The notes under the pieces: generated by a model
Told to the model about the DNA's origin: nothing
What the model saw: the letters and a program-made list of their open reading frames with translations, nothing else
Databases searched by the model: none
Source of the DNA: Telluria aromaticivorans
Lineage (GTDB): Bacteria; Pseudomonadota; Gammaproteobacteria; Burkholderiales; Burkholderiaceae_D
Direction: 5' to 3'
Assembly: GCF_013003915.1 (NCBI RefSeq)
Contig: NZ_JABAIV010000008.1
Coordinates: forward strand, 124,001-188,000
Length of the DNA: 64,000 nt
Shown: piece by piece, positions 10,147-19,198 of the stretch
Layout of the letters: every line of letters begins with the position of its first letter
Numbering within the stretch: the stretch's first letter is position 1
Position numbers and translations under genes: made by a program

Positions 10147-12219
10147 TCAGGTCTTGTGTGGCGGGTCCTGCTCGGGCGCGCGGATGTAGTCGACCATGCC
10201 AAGGCTGGTGCGGACAGGGGGCGCCGTCAGGAGGCTACCCACCACCGTGGCCAGCAGCCCGCCCGGCACGCCGAACACGCCGGCCGCCAGCGGTTGGATT
10301 CCGAGCCAGGCGTCGTCCACGCTGCCGCCCAGGGTCGGGCTGGCGCGCAGCATGTACCAGAGGCAGATGGCGAAACCCGTGACCATGCCGGCGATCGCAC
10401 CGGTGTGGTTGGCGCGCTTCCAGAACACCCCCAGCACCAGCACCGGGAACAGCGTGGAACCGGCGAGCGAGAAGGCGGCACCGACCAGCGACAGGATGTC
10501 GGCCGGCCGCTGCGAGGCCGCATAGGCGGCGATGAAGGCGACCGCCAGCAGCAGCAGCTTGGAGATCGTCACCCGCTTCTGGGTCGAGGCGCCCGGGTCC
10601 ACCATCTTGTACCAGACGTCGTGCGACAGCGCGTTGGAAATCGCCAGCAGCAGGCCGTCGGCCGTGGACAATGCCGCCGCCAAGCCGCCGGCGGCCACCA
10701 GTCCCGAGATCACGTAAGGCAGGCCGCCTATCTCGGGCGTGGCCAGCACCAGCACGTCGGCGTCGATCGCGAATTCGGCCAGCTGCACGATGCCGTCGCC
10801 ATTGATGTCCGCCACGCTGATCAAGGGACTGAGCTTGTCGACGTTGGCCCAGTACGAGATCCACGTGGGCAACGCGGAAAAATCGCTGCCCACCAGCGAG
10901 GTGTACAGGTCATATTTCACGAGAACCGCCAGCGCGGGGATGGTCAGGTAGATCAGGAGGATGAAGAACAGGGTCCAGAACACCGACACGCGGGTCTCGT
11001 GCACCGAGGGCGTGGTGTAGGAGCGCATTAAAATGTGGGGCAGGGCGGCGGTGCCGAACATCAGGCAGAACACCACCGCCAGGAAGTTATTGCGGCGCTT
11101 GTCCGATTCTGCTTCGGTGGCGCCGGGAAAGGGCGTGGCATGCGGCGCGGGCGGCCGCGCACGGGCCAGGTTGGCGTCGCGCAGCTCGGTCCACAGCGTG
11201 CGCGCCTCGTCCGGCGAACCCGGATAGGTCGCCAGGGCGCGCTCGGCCTGGCGCACCTCGCCCAGCGAGGCATTGCTGGCGCGGACCGTGCTCAGTGCGC
11301 GTTGCACCTCGATTTTGCCGGCGCCCCACGAGGCCGGCAGCGCGCGCAGGCGCGCGTCGAATTCGCCGGCGCGGCGCCGGAATTCGGCCCGCACCTCGAG
11401 TTCGCGCGGGTCCCTGGCCAGCTGCTGCTCGCGCGCGGCCAGCTTGGGCAGGAGCGAACCGTAGGCCACCTGCGGCACCGGGTTGTCGGCGTGCTTGGCC
11501 GATAGCCAGATGGTGGGGATCAGGAAGGCGACCAGCAGGATGATGTACTGCGCCACCTGGGTCCAGGTAATCCCGCGCATACCGCCCAGGAAGGAGCACA
11601 CCAGGATGCTGGCCAGGCCCAGGAAGATCCCGACCGAGAAATCGACCCCGGTGAAGCGCGAGGCGATCAGGCCGACCGCATAGATCTGCGCCACCACATA
11701 GGTGAACGAGACCATGATGGTGGCGCCGACGGCAAGCGCCCGTACCGGCCCGCCACGCCCGCCTGCGCCGCCGCCGTAGCGCGCCGCCAAAAAATCGGGA
11801 ATGGTGTACTGCGCGAATTTGCGCAGGTAGGGTGCGATGAGCAGGGCCACCAGCACGTAGCCGCCGGTCCAGCCCATGATATAGGCCAGGCTGTCGAAAC
11901 CGTGCAGGTACAGGCCCCCGGCCAGGCTGATGAAGCTGGCCGCCGAGATCCAGTCGGCCGCCGTGGCCATGCCGTTGAACAGGGCCGGCACCCGGCGCCC
12001 GGCCACATAGTATTCGGTGACGTTCGAGGTGCGCGCCACCACGCCGATGGTGGCGTACAGCGCGATGGTGGCGAACATGAAGATATAGCCGATCCACAGG
12101 CGCGGCATGCCTTCCTGTTCGAGCAGGGCGAGCGACACCAGGAACAGCGCGAAGCAGCCGGTGTACCAGAGGTAGTAGCGCGACAGCTTGCGGAAATAGG
12201 GCGGCTTGGTGGCGCTCAT
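10147..12219 (-). CDS. sodium:solute symporter, large subunit (VC_2705-like, acetate/monocarboxylate type)
   Basis: 690 residues from ATG 12219, with many hydrophobic segments of the SSS fold. The start overlaps the stop of the DUF4212 gene as ATGA, which fixes it against a longer frame. A soluble loop of about 130 residues lies mid-protein (about 11100-11500), as in relatives paired with DUF4212 partners. Residues 471-482 (DINGDGIVQLAE) fit a canonical EF-hand calcium loop. The pairing with a two-component system just upstream suggests substrate-induced carboxylate uptake. The substrate is inferred from the family, not shown. Confidence 0.88.
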   Translation of the reverse strand: MSATKPPYFRKLSRYYLWYTGCFALFLVSLALLEQEGMPRLWIGYIFMFATIALYATIGVVARTSNVTEYYVAGRRVPALFNGMATAADWISAASFISLAGGLYLHGFDSLAYIMGWTGGYVLVALLIAPYLRKFAQYTIPDFLAARYGGGAGGRGGPVRALAVGATIMVSFTYVVAQIYAVGLIASRFTGVDFSVGIFLGLASILVCSFLGGMRGITWTQVAQYIILLVAFLIPTIWLSAKHADNPVPQVAYGSLLPKLAAREQQLARDPRELEVRAEFRRRAGEFDARLRALPASWGAGKIEVQRALSTVRASNASLGEVRQAERALATYPGSPDEARTLWTELRDANLARARPPAPHATPFPGATEAESDKRRNNFLAVVFCLMFGTAALPHILMRSYTTPSVHETRVSVFWTLFFILLIYLTIPALAVLVKYDLYTSLVGSDFSALPTWISYWANVDKLSPLISVADINGDGIVQLAEFAIDADVLVLATPEIGGLPYVISGLVAAGGLAAALSTADGLLLAISNALSHDVWYKMVDPGASTQKRVTISKLLLLAVAFIAAYAASQRPADILSLVGAAFSLAGSTLFPVLVLGVFWKRANHTGAIAGMVTGFAICLWYMLRASPTLGGSVDDAWLGIQPLAAGVFGVPGGLLATVVGSLLTAPPVRTSLGMVDYIRAPEQDPPHKT

Positions 12220-12527
12220 GCGCCAGCTTCCTGCACGCCATACATCTGGTCGAGGCGGCGCATCCGCCAGGCGTACCAGCCGATGATCGCCAGCGACACC
12301 AGCGAGGCCCCCTGGGCCGCCATGTAGAACGACAGCGGCCAGCCGAACAGGGTGAACCGGGCCAGCTCGCGTGCGAAGTACACGGTGCCGAAACCGGTGG
12401 CGAGCCACAGCACCATCAGCACGGCGGTCAGGCGCCGCGTGCGGTCCCAGTGCGCGGCGCGCGCGGCCAGCAGGCGCTGCAGGCGCGCCGCGTCGTCGGG
12501 TGGCGCGGCGGGGGTGTCAGTCGGCAT
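12216..12527 (-). CDS. DUF4212 small membrane subunit of the sodium:solute symporter
   Basis: 103 residues from ATG 12527. In-frame ATGs at 12536 and 12545 are possible, but only 12527 has an AGGA motif eight bases upstream. Two hydrophobic segments (VLMVLWLATGFGTVYF and the region before IIGWYAWRM) and a conserved aromatic-rich core match DUF4212, the usual partner of VC_2705-type symporters. It overlaps the kinase gene's end by 11 bp and the symporter start by 4 bp, implying translational coupling. Confidence 0.85.
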   Translation of the reverse strand: MPTDTPAAPPDDAARLQRLLAARAAHWDRTRRLTAVLMVLWLATGFGTVYFARELARFTLFGWPLSFYMAAQGASLVSLAIIGWYAWRMRRLDQMYGVQEAGA

Positions 12528-14103
12528 GGTCGGCATCCTGGGCATCGTCGGCGTGGTGCAGCGGTGGCGGGAAGGTCAGGCGGAACAGGCTGCCCGGGTG
12601 CTTCCTGGAGTCGCTGCGCGGATTGTTGAAGATATCGATCTCGGCGCCGTGCTGCTGCGCGATCTCGCGCACGATCGCCAGTCCCAGCCCGCTGCCCGGG
12701 ACGTTGCTGCCCAGGATGCGGTAGAAGCGCTCGAACACATGGGCGCGCTCGGCGGGCGGGATGCCGGGGCCGGTGTCCTCGACTTCGAGCAAGACGTGTT
12801 CGCCGTCGCGCCGCACGCGCACCGTCACGCTGCCGCCCTGCGGCGTGTAGCGCAGCGCATTGTCGATCAGGTTCGACAGCAGTTCGCGCAGCATCAATGC
12901 ATTGCCGGCGATGACGGGGGGCTCATCCGGCAGGTACCCGGGCGGCTGGTCCGGCAGCTCCAGGCCGAAATCGATCCGGTGCGCGAACGAGGCCTGGACC
13001 CAGTCCTGCACGGTGGCGCGCGCCAGCTGCGCGAGGTCGATCGCCTCGAAGGCCAGGCCCGCATGCGGCTGGTTCTCGGCGCGCGCCAGCGCCAGCAGCT
13101 GGTTGACCAGGCGCGTGGCCGACTCCGAGCTCTTGGCCAGCTGCTCCAGCGAGCGGTGGATCTCTTCCGGGTCGACCTGGCGCAGCGCGAGTTCGGACTG
13201 CATGCGCATGCCCGCCAGCGGAGTCTTCATCTGGTGCGCGGCGTCGGCGATGAAGCGCTTCTGCATCTCGACGGTCTGGGCCAGGCGTTCGAGCATGTCG
13301 TTGAAGGACCCAACCAGCGGCGAGATCTCTTCCGGCACCTGGCGCGGGTCGATCGGCGACAGGTCGTCGGGCGGGCGCGCGCGGATGCGTTCCTGCAGTT
13401 CGGCCAGCGGCGTGAGACCGCGCGACAGGGCAAACCACACCAGCGCCAGGATCACCGGCAGGATGATGAACTGCGGCAGGATCACGCCCTTGATGATCTC
13501 GTTGGCCAGGTGGGCGCGCTTGTCGAGGGTTTCCGCCACCTGCACCAGGGCCAGGTCCGGAGTGCCTGGGCCTTCGTGCAGCGGTTCGAGGTTCACATAC
13601 GAATAAGCCACCCGCACCGGGGTGCCGTGGATGCTGTCGTTGCGGAAGCTGACGGCGCCGCTGCGGGCGCTGTCCAGGGCGGCGCCCGGCGTATTGGGAA
13701 GCGGGCGCGGCAGGTCGCGGTCGCCGTCGAGGTGCAGGCCGCCAGGCCCGCTGATCTGGAAGTAGACGCTGTCGACGTCGTCGGCGCGCAGCACGTCGCG
13801 CGCGCTGCCGGGCAGCTGCACGGTCGGCCGGCCGGCGACGGTGCGGATCTGCTGCGACAGCACGGTGACCCGGTCTTCCAGCGCGTCGTCGAAGGGCTGG
13901 TTGGCGATCGACTTGGCCACCAGGTAGGTGATCGCGATGCTCATTGGCCACAGCAGCAGGAGCGGGGCCAGCATCCAGTCGAGGATCTCGCCGAACAGCG
14001 AGTGCCGGATGTTCTCGTCCGGTTCCGGATTCGGCGGAACGTAAGGCGGCTCGGCCGCCCAGGGGACGGGCGCGGCCTCGAACCCGGCGCGGCGCTCGCT
14101 CAC
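12517..14103 (-). CDS. two-component sensor histidine kinase (TctE/QseC-like)
   Basis: 528 residues from a GTG at 14103 whose GTGA overlaps the regulator's TGA stop; no strong ribosome site, so coupling is likely. The N-terminus has a membrane helix (LDWMLAPLLLLWPMSIAITY), then a periplasmic sensor region of about 130 residues, a second helix, HAMP, the phospho-acceptor H-box (FIADAAHQMKTPLAGM), an N-box (LLSNLIDNALRYTP), and G-boxes (VEDTGPGIP, GSGLGLAI). All catalytic motifs are intact. Position in the operon implies it senses the symporter's substrate or a related carboxylate; that is inference. Confidence 0.9.
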   Translation of the reverse strand: MSERRAGFEAAPVPWAAEPPYVPPNPEPDENIRHSLFGEILDWMLAPLLLLWPMSIAITYLVAKSIANQPFDDALEDRVTVLSQQIRTVAGRPTVQLPGSARDVLRADDVDSVYFQISGPGGLHLDGDRDLPRPLPNTPGAALDSARSGAVSFRNDSIHGTPVRVAYSYVNLEPLHEGPGTPDLALVQVAETLDKRAHLANEIIKGVILPQFIILPVILALVWFALSRGLTPLAELQERIRARPPDDLSPIDPRQVPEEISPLVGSFNDMLERLAQTVEMQKRFIADAAHQMKTPLAGMRMQSELALRQVDPEEIHRSLEQLAKSSESATRLVNQLLALARAENQPHAGLAFEAIDLAQLARATVQDWVQASFAHRIDFGLELPDQPPGYLPDEPPVIAGNALMLRELLSNLIDNALRYTPQGGSVTVRVRRDGEHVLLEVEDTGPGIPPAERAHVFERFYRILGSNVPGSGLGLAIVREIAQQHGAEIDIFNNPRSDSRKHPGSLFRLTFPPPLHHADDAQDADHAD

Positions 14104-14813
14104 TTGTCGGCAGGTTTGCTGTCGGCGATGGCCGGGCGCGCGGCGTCGGAAAACTTCTCGAGGCAGTAGCCGAGGCCGCGCACGGTGGCGATGCGCACGC
14201 CGCCCACCTCGATCTTCTTGCGCAGGCGGTGCACGTAGACCTCGATGGCGTTGTTCGACACTTCCTCGCCCCATTCGCACAGGTGGTCGACCAGCTGCTC
14301 CTTGGACACCAGGCGCCCGGTGCGCGCCAGCAGCACCTCCAGCAGGCCGAGCTCGCGCGCGGACAGGTCCAGCATCTGCTCGTTGATATAGGCGCTACGG
14401 CCGACCTGGTCGTACACCAGCGGGCCATGGCGCACCACCGCTGGGCCGCCGCCGGCGCCGCGGCGGGTCAGGGCGCGCACCCGCGCCTCGAGTTCGGACA
14501 GCGCGAACGGCTTGGCCATGTAGTCGTCGGCGCCGAGGTCGAGCCCTTCGACGCGCTGCTCGACCGAATCGGCGGCGGTCAGGATCAGTACCGGCAGCAG
14601 CGACGAACGAGCCCGCAGGCGGCGCAGCACTTCGAGCCCCGACAGCTTGGGCAGGCCGAGGTCGAGGATGAGGAGGTCGAATTCCTGGGTGGACAGGGCC
14701 GTGTCGGCGTCCTGGCCGTTCTTGACGCAATCGATCGCATAGCCGGACTGGCGCAGCGATCGGGTGAGGCCGTCGGCAAGTACGCTATCATCTTCGGCGA
14801 GCAGAATTCGCAT
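14100..14813 (-). CDS. OmpR/PhoB-family response regulator
   Basis: 237 residues from ATG 14813, which has AGGTG six bases upstream; a GTG at 14822 is an alternative. The receiver domain has the acidic pair (LLAEDDS), the phosphorylated Asp in LLILDLGLPKLSG, and a conserved Thr/Lys (TAADS, AKPF). A winged-helix DNA-binding domain follows (SARELGLLEVLL ... VYVHRLRKKIE). It heads the regulator-kinase-DUF4212-symporter operon and most likely activates it in response to substrate. It is divergent from recA across a 227-bp gap. Confidence 0.92.
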   Translation of the reverse strand: MRILLAEDDSVLADGLTRSLRQSGYAIDCVKNGQDADTALSTQEFDLLILDLGLPKLSGLEVLRRLRARSSLLPVLILTAADSVEQRVEGLDLGADDYMAKPFALSELEARVRALTRRGAGGGPAVVRHGPLVYDQVGRSAYINEQMLDLSARELGLLEVLLARTGRLVSKEQLVDHLCEWGEEVSNNAIEVYVHRLRKKIEVGGVRIATVRGLGYCLEKFSDAARPAIADSKPADK

Positions 14814-14915
14814 GGGAAGCACCTGTGCACATGAGGCTGTTGTCGGGCCTATATTGTGTTTGATTTAACGCAACAATGCGAGACTACCACACCCGCATTT
14901 ATCGCTTGCTCAAAC

Positions 14916-14935
14916 TACTGGATTTATATACAGTG
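14916..14935. promoter_or_regulatory. LexA-type SOS box, distal
   Basis: TACTGGATTTATATACAGTG matches the LexA pattern CTGT-N8-ACAG with one mismatch (CTGG ATTTATAT ACAG). It lies about 106 bp before the recA start. Confidence 0.75.
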
Positions 14936-14960
14936 CTGGCTTGATTTCGTATTTCAGAAC

Positions 14961-14980
14961 AACTGAGTTTTTATACAGTA
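14961..14980 (+). promoter_or_regulatory. LexA-type SOS box overlapping the recA -10
   Basis: AACTGAGTTTTTATACAGTA (CTGA-N8-ACAG) contains TATACA, a plausible -10 hexamer, so LexA binding would occlude the recA promoter. It is centred 45 bp from the distal box, roughly four helical turns, so both boxes could be bound on one face. Confidence 0.75.
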
Positions 14981-15040
14981 GTTACCTTGTTTTCCGCGGT
15001 AGTGCCCCTACCTTGCCTACTCCACAGCTGAAAGTACACC

Positions 15041-16132
15041 ATGGACGATAAAAAAACCGCAGTAAATGCCGCTGAAAAGGGCAAGGCGCTGGCCGCCGCC
15101 CTGGCGCAAATTGAAAAGCAGTTCGGCAAGGGTTCGGTCATGCGTATGGATGCCAATACGCCGGTCGAAGAGGTGCAGACTGTTTCCACCGGTTCGCTGG
15201 GCCTGGACATCGCGCTGGGCGTCGGTGGCCTACCGCGCGGTCGTATTGTCGAGATCTACGGTCCGGAATCGTCGGGTAAAACCACGCTGACCTTGCAGAC
15301 CATCGCACAAATGCAAAAGCTGGGCGGCACTTGCGCCTTCATCGACGCCGAGCACGCGCTCGACGTGGGCTATGCGCAAAAGCTGGGCATTAACCTGTCC
15401 GAGCTGCTGATCTCGCAGCCGGACACCGGCGAGCAGGCCCTCGAAATCACCGACGCACTGGTGCGTTCGGGTTCGGTCGACCTCGTGGTCATCGACTCGG
15501 TGGCGGCACTGACCCCGCGCGCCGAGATCGAAGGCGACATGGGCGACTCGCTCCCGGGCCTGCAGGCACGACTGATGTCGCAGGCGCTGCGCAAGCTGAC
15601 CGGCTCGATCAACCGTACGAATACCCTGGTGATCTTCATTAACCAGATCCGTATGAAGATCGGTGTCATGTTCGGCAGCCCGGAAACCACCACCGGCGGT
15701 AACGCGCTGAAGTTCTACGCCTCCGTGCGCCTGGACATCCGCCGTACCGGTTCGATCAAGTCGGGTGACGAGGTGATCGGTAACGAAACCAAGGTCAAGG
15801 TCGTCAAGAACAAGATCGCGCCGCCGTTCAAAGAAGCGCACTTCGACATTCTTTATGGAGAAGGCACGTCGCGCGAAGGCGAAATCCTGGACCTCGGCGC
15901 CGACAACAAGATCGTCGAGAAGTCGGGCTCGTGGTACAGCTATAACGGCGAACGCATCGGACAGGGCAAGGACAACGCCCGCCAGTTCCTGCGCGATCGT
16001 CCTGCGCTGGCCCGCGAGATCGAGAACAAGGTCCGTACGGCCTTGGGCGTGCGTGAATTGCCGCCGGTCACTGCGGCTGTCGCTGCCGCTGAAGAAGCCG
16101 GCAAGGTGAAGCTGCAGGCGGTCGGCGAGTAA
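15041..16132 (+). CDS. recA: recombinase RecA
   Basis: 363 residues, close to the usual proteobacterial length. It forms ATP-dependent filaments on single-stranded DNA, catalyses strand exchange and promotes LexA self-cleavage. Visible motifs: Walker A ([11 protein letters not shown]), Walker B ([15 protein letters not shown]), the L2 loop region ([15 protein letters not shown]) and the [16 protein letters not shown] stretch. Two LexA-like boxes precede it, and recX follows after 26 bp, the normal arrangement. Confidence 0.98.
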   Translation: MDDKKTAVNAAEKGKALAAALAQIEKQFGKGSVMRMDANTPVEEVQTVSTGSLGLDIALGVGGLPRGRIVEIYGPESSGKTTLTLQTIAQMQKLGGTCAFIDAEHALDVGYAQKLGINLSELLISQPDTGEQALEITDALVRSGSVDLVVIDSVAALTPRAEIEGDMGDSLPGLQARLMSQALRKLTGSINRTNTLVIFINQIRMKIGVMFGSPETTTGGNALKFYASVRLDIRRTGSIKSGDEVIGNETKVKVVKNKIAPPFKEAHFDILYGEGTSREGEILDLGADNKIVEKSGSWYSYNGERIGQGKDNARQFLRDRPALAREIENKVRTALGVRELPPVTAAVAAAEEAGKVKLQAVGE

Positions 16133-16158
16133 TCGCCGGCGGTCTTCGCTAGGTCACC

Positions 16159-16617
16159 ATGCCAGCACCCCAGCTCAGCCTCAAAGGGCGCGCGCTTCGC
16201 TATCTGTCGATGCGCGAGCACAGCCGGCTCGAGCTGGGACGAAAACTGGCCCGTTATGCCGAGGAGGGCGATGACGTGGAAGCCCTCCTGGATTTCCTTG
16301 AAAAGAACAACTGGCTGTCGCAGGAACGTTTTGCCGAGTCGCTCATCAACCGGCGCGCAGCACGTTTCGGCAACAGCCGGGTGATGGCCGAGCTCAAAAG
16401 CCACGGCGTCAATGGCGACGCGCTGGCTGAACTCAAGGCCGGCCTGACCGACACCGAAACGGCGCGCGCTACCGAAGTCTGGCAGCGCAAGTTCGGCACC
16501 GTCGCGCTTGACGCGGCCGAGCGTGCCAAGCAGATGCGCTTCCTGCTGCAGCGCGGCTTTTCTCAGCGTGCAGCGCGCATTGCAATGCAGGGTGGCCCGG
16601 AAGACGACGAGTTCTGA
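16159..16617 (+). CDS. recX: RecA regulatory protein RecX
   Basis: 152 residues of the all-helical RecX fold. RecX caps and inhibits RecA filaments. Typical opening [23 protein letters not shown] and the [19 protein letters not shown] module are present. The gene is 26 bp after recA with no terminator between them, so it should be expressed with recA under SOS control. Confidence 0.94.
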   Translation: MPAPQLSLKGRALRYLSMREHSRLELGRKLARYAEEGDDVEALLDFLEKNNWLSQERFAESLINRRAARFGNSRVMAELKSHGVNGDALAELKAGLTDTETARATEVWQRKFGTVALDAAERAKQMRFLLQRGFSQRAARIAMQGGPEDDEF

Positions 16618-16868
16618 GGGATGGCAGTGTCGCTTGTATCGGCGCGGTCGTAAAGCCTCAGCTTCTGGGTCGTACCAGCCATGGCTCATGAGTATTTTCT
16701 AATAAGTATTTCAAGCGTGCCTCCCCAGCGCGCTGTTCCGGCGCCAGCGCGGAGCGTCATCCCCGATATGCCCCGGCATATTCCTCAACGGGCGATGGCG
16801 CTGCGCGCTAGCGCCGGTTTGCATTTCCGGCAATCCTCCGCAGTTGCCGCCGTTGCGCAGTCGCACAT

Positions 16869-17032
16869 CGTAGGGTGGGCAAGTCCCTTGCCCACGCGTC
16901 CAACCAGTGCTGGCGTATAGGTCACGCTACTTTCTGCCAAACATCCCGATGCTGCTTCGACCCAATGGAATGGCATCTGCGATACGTGAACACGGTTTGA
17001 CCGCGTGGGCAGGAGAACCTGCCCACCCTACG
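16869..17032. repeat. inverted pair of GTAGGGTGGGC/GCCCACGCG palindromes (family 1)
   Basis: The gap 16618-17369 holds no convincing gene. It contains one hairpin unit at 16869-16898 (GTAGGGTGGGC ... GCCCACGCG) and the same unit in reverse orientation at 17001-17032. The unit recurs as inverted pairs at 28730-28902 and 51056-51160, so it is a dispersed element resembling REP/REPIN sequences. No associated RAYT transposase is in the window. Confidence 0.75.
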
Positions 17033-17048
17033 AAAGCAAACCGACGCA

Positions 17049-17117
17049 TGTCTAGGCACATAGGTAACACCTGTCTAGGGACATAGGTAACACCTGTCTA
17101 GGGACATAGGTAACAAC
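17049..17117. repeat. three tandem copies of a 23-bp repeat
   Basis: Units at 17049-17071, 17072-17094 and 17095-17117 follow TGTCTAGGNACATAGGTAAC plus three bases, with one change in the first copy and one in the third. There are no spacers, so this is not CRISPR. It may be a remnant of a mobile-element end or a binding array; the sequence does not decide. Confidence 0.85.
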
Positions 17118-17369
17118 TGTTCAACTACCCTCTCACGCCCACTCGCCTCCCAACGCCCCTGCAACATTGACCACACTGCAATAAACCTCACCACATCTGT
17201 CCCTAACCCCTAAAAACGGCTCTGTTGCAGTGCAACCTACAACGCCCTGTGATAAACTTTTGTGGTTTAAGCAGCGCCGCATGAGCGGTTGTTGTCGTAG
17301 AAGCTACGGCAACGTGCATAACGCACACTGGCTGCACCACTAACGGCCGCGCAAGCGGCATTGGTTTTT

Positions 17370-17942
17370 ATGCCCCTGTCTCTTCCCGTATCGCGCTCGC
17401 TCCGGCATACGCGCGCCATCACCGTCGAAGCCTATGCGCGCGATGATGGCCTGTGGGATCTGGACGCCAGTATCCGCGACGTCAAAACCCGTGACATCCC
17501 GCTCGCCTCCGGCACCCGTCCGGGCGGCCTGCCTGTGCACGACCTCAAACTGCGCGTCACCATCGACCGCAAGCTGACCATCGTGGATGCCGAAGCCGCG
17601 TCCGATGCCGTTCCGTATCCCGGTTTTTGTGAGACGATAGCTCCTGCCTACAAAAAGCTGGTCGGCCTGTCGCTGATGAACCATTTCCGGTTGCACCTGA
17701 AAGACCGCCTCTCCGGCGTGCTCGGTTGCACCCACCTGACCGAATTGGCCCAGGTGCTGCCTACCGCAGCGCTGCAGGCCTTTGCCGACGACGTGTTCGA
17801 CACCCGCGGCGCCGACGCGAAAGTCGCCACCAACCCGGCCGAACGGCCCTTTGAGCTCGACCGTTGCCATGCCCTGCGCAGCGACGGACCCGCCGTGGCC
17901 ACCTACTATCCCCGCTGGTCGATCAAGGCCGTGGCGGGTTAG
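17370..17942 (+). CDS. DUF2889 family protein of unknown function
   Basis: 190 residues from ATG 17370; a TTG nine bases upstream is possible. I recognise the DUF2889 pattern: an N-terminal strand-rich half (RAITVEAYARDDGLWDLDASI, a basic/acidic alternation) and a C-terminal half with a conserved cysteine and histidine (GVLGCTHLTEL). No signal peptide or membrane segment. In related genomes it also sits between recX and sucC. Function is not known. Confidence 0.8.
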   Translation: MPLSLPVSRSLRHTRAITVEAYARDDGLWDLDASIRDVKTRDIPLASGTRPGGLPVHDLKLRVTIDRKLTIVDAEAASDAVPYPGFCETIAPAYKKLVGLSLMNHFRLHLKDRLSGVLGCTHLTELAQVLPTAALQAFADDVFDTRGADAKVATNPAERPFELDRCHALRSDGPAVATYYPRWSIKAVAG

Positions 17943-18013
17943 CGCGAAGTTTTCTCATATTATTAGTAGTTCAACCGTATTTCTAAATCAGTAATAGACG
18001 AAGGGAAGCCAGC

Positions 18014-19183
18014 ATGAAAATCCATGAGTATCAAGGCAAAGAGATCCTCCGAAAGTTCGGAGTGACCGTTCCGCGCGGCATTCCGTGCATGTCGGTCGAA
18101 GAAGCAGTCAAGGCTGCTGAAGAGCTGGGCGGCCCGGTCTGGGTCGTCAAGGCGCAGATCCATGCTGGCGGCCGCGGCAAGGGCGGCGGCGTCAAGGTTG
18201 CCAAGTCGCTGGAGCAGGTCAAGGAATACGCAGAACAGATCATGGGCATGCAGCTCATCACGCACCAGACTGGCCCTGAAGGCCAGAAAGTGCGTCGCCT
18301 GCTGGTCGAAGAAGGCGCCGACATCAAGAAGGAACTGTACGTCTCAATGGTCACCGACCGCATTTCGCAGCGCGTCGTGCTGATGGCCTCGTCGGAAGGC
18401 GGCATGGACATCGAAGAAGTCGCGCACAGCAACCCGGAAAAAATCCACTCGATCGCGATCGACCCGGCCGTCGGCCTGACCGACGCCGAAGCGGATGACA
18501 TCTCGACCAAGATCGGCGTGCCTGCCGAATCGCTGGCCGACGCCCGCGTGCAGCTGAAGGGCCTGTACAAAGCCTACTGGGAAACCGATTCGTCGCTGGC
18601 TGAAATCAACCCGCTGATCCTGACCGGTTCGGGCAAGGTCATCGCCCTCGACGCGAAGTTCAACTTCGACTCGAACGCGCTGTACCGCCAGCCGGAAATC
18701 GTCGCCTACCGCGACCTGGACGAAGAAGATCCAGCCGAAGTCGAAGCATCAAAGTTCGACCTCGCCTACATCTCGCTCGACGGCAACATCGGCTGCCTGG
18801 TGAACGGCGCCGGCCTGGCGATGGCCACCATGGACACCATCAAGCTGTTCGGCGGCGAGCCGGCCAACTTCCTGGACGTGGGCGGCGGTGCGACGGCTGA
18901 GAAAGTCACCGAAGCATTCAAGATCATGCTGAAGAACCCTGGCCTGAAAGCCATCCTGGTCAACATCTTCGGCGGCATTATGCGCTGCGACGTGATCGCC
19001 GAAGGCGTGATTACCGCATCGAAGGCTGTGTCGCTGCAGGTGCCGCTGGTCGTCCGCATGAAGGGCACCAACGAAGACCTGGGCAAGAAGATGCTGGCCG
19101 ACTCCGGCCTGCCGATCATCGCTGCCGATACGATGGAAGATGCAGCCAAGGCCGTCGTCGCCGCTGCAGCTGGTCAAGCCTAA
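18014..19183 (+). CDS. sucC: succinyl-CoA synthetase (ADP-forming), beta subunit
   Basis: 389 residues, the standard length. Together with SucD it converts succinyl-CoA to succinate while making ATP in the TCA cycle. Seen: the ATP-grasp start [17 protein letters not shown], the [13 protein letters not shown] nucleotide region, and the C-terminal ligase motif [12 protein letters not shown] strong GAAGGGAAG ribosome site precedes it. sucD follows after 15 bp in one operon. Confidence 0.98.
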   Translation: MKIHEYQGKEILRKFGVTVPRGIPCMSVEEAVKAAEELGGPVWVVKAQIHAGGRGKGGGVKVAKSLEQVKEYAEQIMGMQLITHQTGPEGQKVRRLLVEEGADIKKELYVSMVTDRISQRVVLMASSEGGMDIEEVAHSNPEKIHSIAIDPAVGLTDAEADDISTKIGVPAESLADARVQLKGLYKAYWETDSSLAEINPLILTGSGKVIALDAKFNFDSNALYRQPEIVAYRDLDEEDPAEVEASKFDLAYISLDGNIGCLVNGAGLAMATMDTIKLFGGEPANFLDVGGGATAEKVTEAFKIMLKNPGLKAILVNIFGGIMRCDVIAEGVITASKAVSLQVPLVVRMKGTNEDLGKKMLADSGLPIIAADTMEDAAKAVVAAAAGQA

Positions 19184-19198
19184 TTAAGGAATAAACAA

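Noticed and set aside
17049..17117. Possible CRISPR array
   Set aside because: Units are contiguous with no spacers, and there are only three copies with no cas genes.
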